This document shows positions 62,769 to 64,000 of a stretch of DNA of 64,000 nt, in pieces. Positions within the stretch are counted from its first letter, which is position 1; each line of letters opens with the position of its first letter. The stretch lies in contig NZ_QTUV01000001.1 of the NCBI RefSeq assembly GCF_003435815.1, forward strand, positions 448,581 through 512,580, written 5' to 3'. The position numbers and the translations under genes were made by a program. The notes beneath the pieces are model-generated. The model made no database searches. It was not told where the DNA came from and saw nothing but the letters and a program-made list of their open reading frames with translations. This stretch comes from Dorea sp. AM10-31. Lineage in GTDB: Bacteria > Bacillota > Clostridia > Lachnospirales > Lachnospiraceae.

Positions 62769-63328
62769 CTGCACACCTCATCAAATATATAATATTTGCT
62801 CTTATTCACATCTTGAAGGACAGCCTCATCCTCTGTAACACGTAAGACAAACGTTTTCTCCCATAATGCTTTATTATCCTTCTGCTCCAGCATTTTTCCA
62901 CAATGGTATATAAAACTCCCTATTTTTTTGTTTTCCACCTTATCTATAATATCAAGAATTGCTGCTTCAATCTTCATAGATTGAAAATGTGGATGCCATC
63001 TTCCCAATATTTGATTTATATTTGATTTCTTCAATGCCACTTTTTTATATGCCCATCCTTTTTTAGGAAATACAGTATTTATATCTAACTGCAAACAATT
63101 TAAAATTCTGTTAAATTCAAGTTCACCGCTTATGTATGGATATCCCAATTCCAAATAAGCGTAGATATGCCAAACAGCTTTTATTAAAAAAGATTCATCC
63201 TGCGTAATCTCATACTGGCATCTAAGCCACTCGATACTATTTAGCAGCACTTTCTTACTATTTAACCCAACATTCTCAATATTATGTACTGCAATTAAAA
63301 TCGCTTTTACTTCAACTTCATTATACAT
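62765..63328 (-). CDS. hypothetical protein, first gene of the LytTR operon
   Basis: 187 residues, helical (ILIAVHNIENVGLNSKKVLL, then NSIEWLRCQYEITQDESFLI). No membrane segment and no family recognised. Coupled to the regulator gene by ATGA. It may modulate the kinase or regulator. Confidence 0.6.
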   Translation of the reverse strand: MYNEVEVKAILIAVHNIENVGLNSKKVLLNSIEWLRCQYEITQDESFLIKAVWHIYAYLELGYPYISGELEFNRILNCLQLDINTVFPKKGWAYKKVALKKSNINQILGRWHPHFQSMKIEAAILDIIDKVENKKIGSFIYHCGKMLEQKDNKALWEKTFVLRVTEDEAVLQDVNKSKYYIFDEVCR

Positions 63329-63370
63329 TCAACTGTACCCCTTTTTCTTCTATAGTATAGTTGTTTTTAC

Positions 63371-63400
63371 TATATGTAAATATGTTGCATATATGTAAAT
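63371..63400. promoter_or_regulatory. direct repeats between divergent genes
   Basis: TATATGTAAAT occurs twice, 19 bases apart, in the divergent promoter region of the LytTR operon and the XRE gene. Candidate operator of the XRE protein. Confidence 0.5.
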
Positions 63401-63456
63401 TCATTTTTTCTATCACTATTGGTACAATATATTTATCGAAAGGAGAACGATTCATC

Positions 63457-63780
63457 ATGAAAACAGGAGAACGAATCAAAACAATACGAAAATCTCAAGG
63501 CATTACACAAGCCAAACTTGCTGAAACACTTCATATTTCTTCTAGTTTCATGAGCCGTATCGAAAATGGATCATCTAGTCTCACTTTGGACTTCGTTTGT
63601 GAGATTGCAGATGCACTTCAGGTTACACGCCAAGAAGTTCTCCGCGATGTATTTACCTATACTAAAGATGACAGCATTCTAATTTCCAAGAAAATAGAAA
63701 TCAACATCCAAAAGTTCTCTCCTGAAAAGCAAGCAGAGATTCTGGATGTATTAGAATTTCTTGCCTCGCGTCTTTCTTAA
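63457..63780 (+). CDS. XRE-family regulator
   Basis: 107 residues. MKTGERIKTIRKSQGITQAK, then LAETLHISSSFMSRIENGSS is a textbook XRE helix-turn-helix; the C-terminus is a short helical dimerisation part. GAAAGGAG precedes the chosen ATG by 9 bases. Divergent from the LytTR operon and probably its repressor or co-regulator. 63781-64000 holds no gene. Confidence 0.88.
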   Translation: MKTGERIKTIRKSQGITQAKLAETLHISSSFMSRIENGSSSLTLDFVCEIADALQVTRQEVLRDVFTYTKDDSILISKKIEINIQKFSPEKQAEILDVLEFLASRLS

Positions 63781-64000
63781 TTATAACATGCATATTATTT
63801 TTTACATCTTTTTGGACATAACTGATATGTTTTTAGGACATGAATTTTTTATTTATACATGCACTCTTCTTTCCATTCATAGAGTGCATGTATTTTTAAG
63901 TGGCTAATACTATAACCCTTTTATATATATAGACACATTAATCAACAAAAAGTGACGCGAAAAGCTAATCCTTTTATTTTAATATTCCATCCCCCATCTC

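Overview
The window looks like accessory DNA of a gut Lachnospiraceae (Blautia/Dorea/Ruminococcus-like) bacterium. It has moderate-to-low GC with AGGAGG ribosome-binding sites, a sortase-anchored VaFE surface protein, Tn4451-type serine-recombinase modules, a tet(W/O)-like plus tet(40) resistance pair and BceAB-type ABC transporters. No rRNA, tRNA or core housekeeping operon is visible. Most of the window reads as one large conjugative or plasmid-like element that has collected smaller elements.

Layout. (1) 1-4440: element backbone on the + strand (surface protein, small membrane proteins, zinc-ribbon protein, sigma-like factor). (2) about 4450-15500: a GC-richer mobilizable element on the - strand (large serine recombinase, TnpW, DnaC-like ATPase, replisome organizer, relaxase, MobC, oriT-like region). 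Its regulatory end is cut by a tetracycline-resistance block, which is bounded by an 18-bp inverted repeat. (3) 15543-18586: a - strand operon of membrane-associated proteins behind a yybP-ykoY (Mn2+) riboswitch, with a membrane-anchored HTH protein next to it. (4) 18687-28210: a + strand backbone operon: SSB, a MoxR-like AAA+ ATPase, a VWA protein with an HExxH motif, an AbrB/SpoVT-like regulator and many small unknowns. (5) 28209-38096: two ABC-2 transporter modules on the - strand, one with a two-component system and one with an ECF sigma factor. Each ends in a near-duplicate orphan winged-helix protein and the same terminator; a VanY-like peptidase follows. (6) 38418-45186: a second backbone unit (NAD-dependent DNA ligase, NADAR, LPD11-like protein, DUF4143 ATPase) facing HicAB, DUF5348 and a small serine recombinase. 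(7) 45344-49840: a graveyard of insertions with a BceAB-type transporter, IS21 istB remnants, a response-regulator remnant, a broken LanC-like gene and an orphan class I lantibiotic leader. (8) 49858-52694: sigma factor, HTH protein, XRE regulator and a ParMR-like segregation system with 11-bp iterons. (9) 52723-63780: a second BceAB pair, a three-component ABC/FtsX transporter with a beta-propeller lipoprotein, and an AgrC-like kinase/LytTR regulator operon that ends in a tiny peptide gene.

How the genes may work together. The ssb and ligA units start from near-identical promoters, and each has a strong intrinsic terminator in its leader, so both may be switched on together by antitermination or a shared regulator. 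The LytTR regulator probably controls the second BceAB operon and the FtsX-lipoprotein operon, because both are preceded by the same GGCCATAAC-type half-sites spaced exactly 21 bp apart. This makes 52.7-63.8 kb a coherent peptide-sensing and peptide-defence regulon. Family names come from motifs read by eye; no database search was run.
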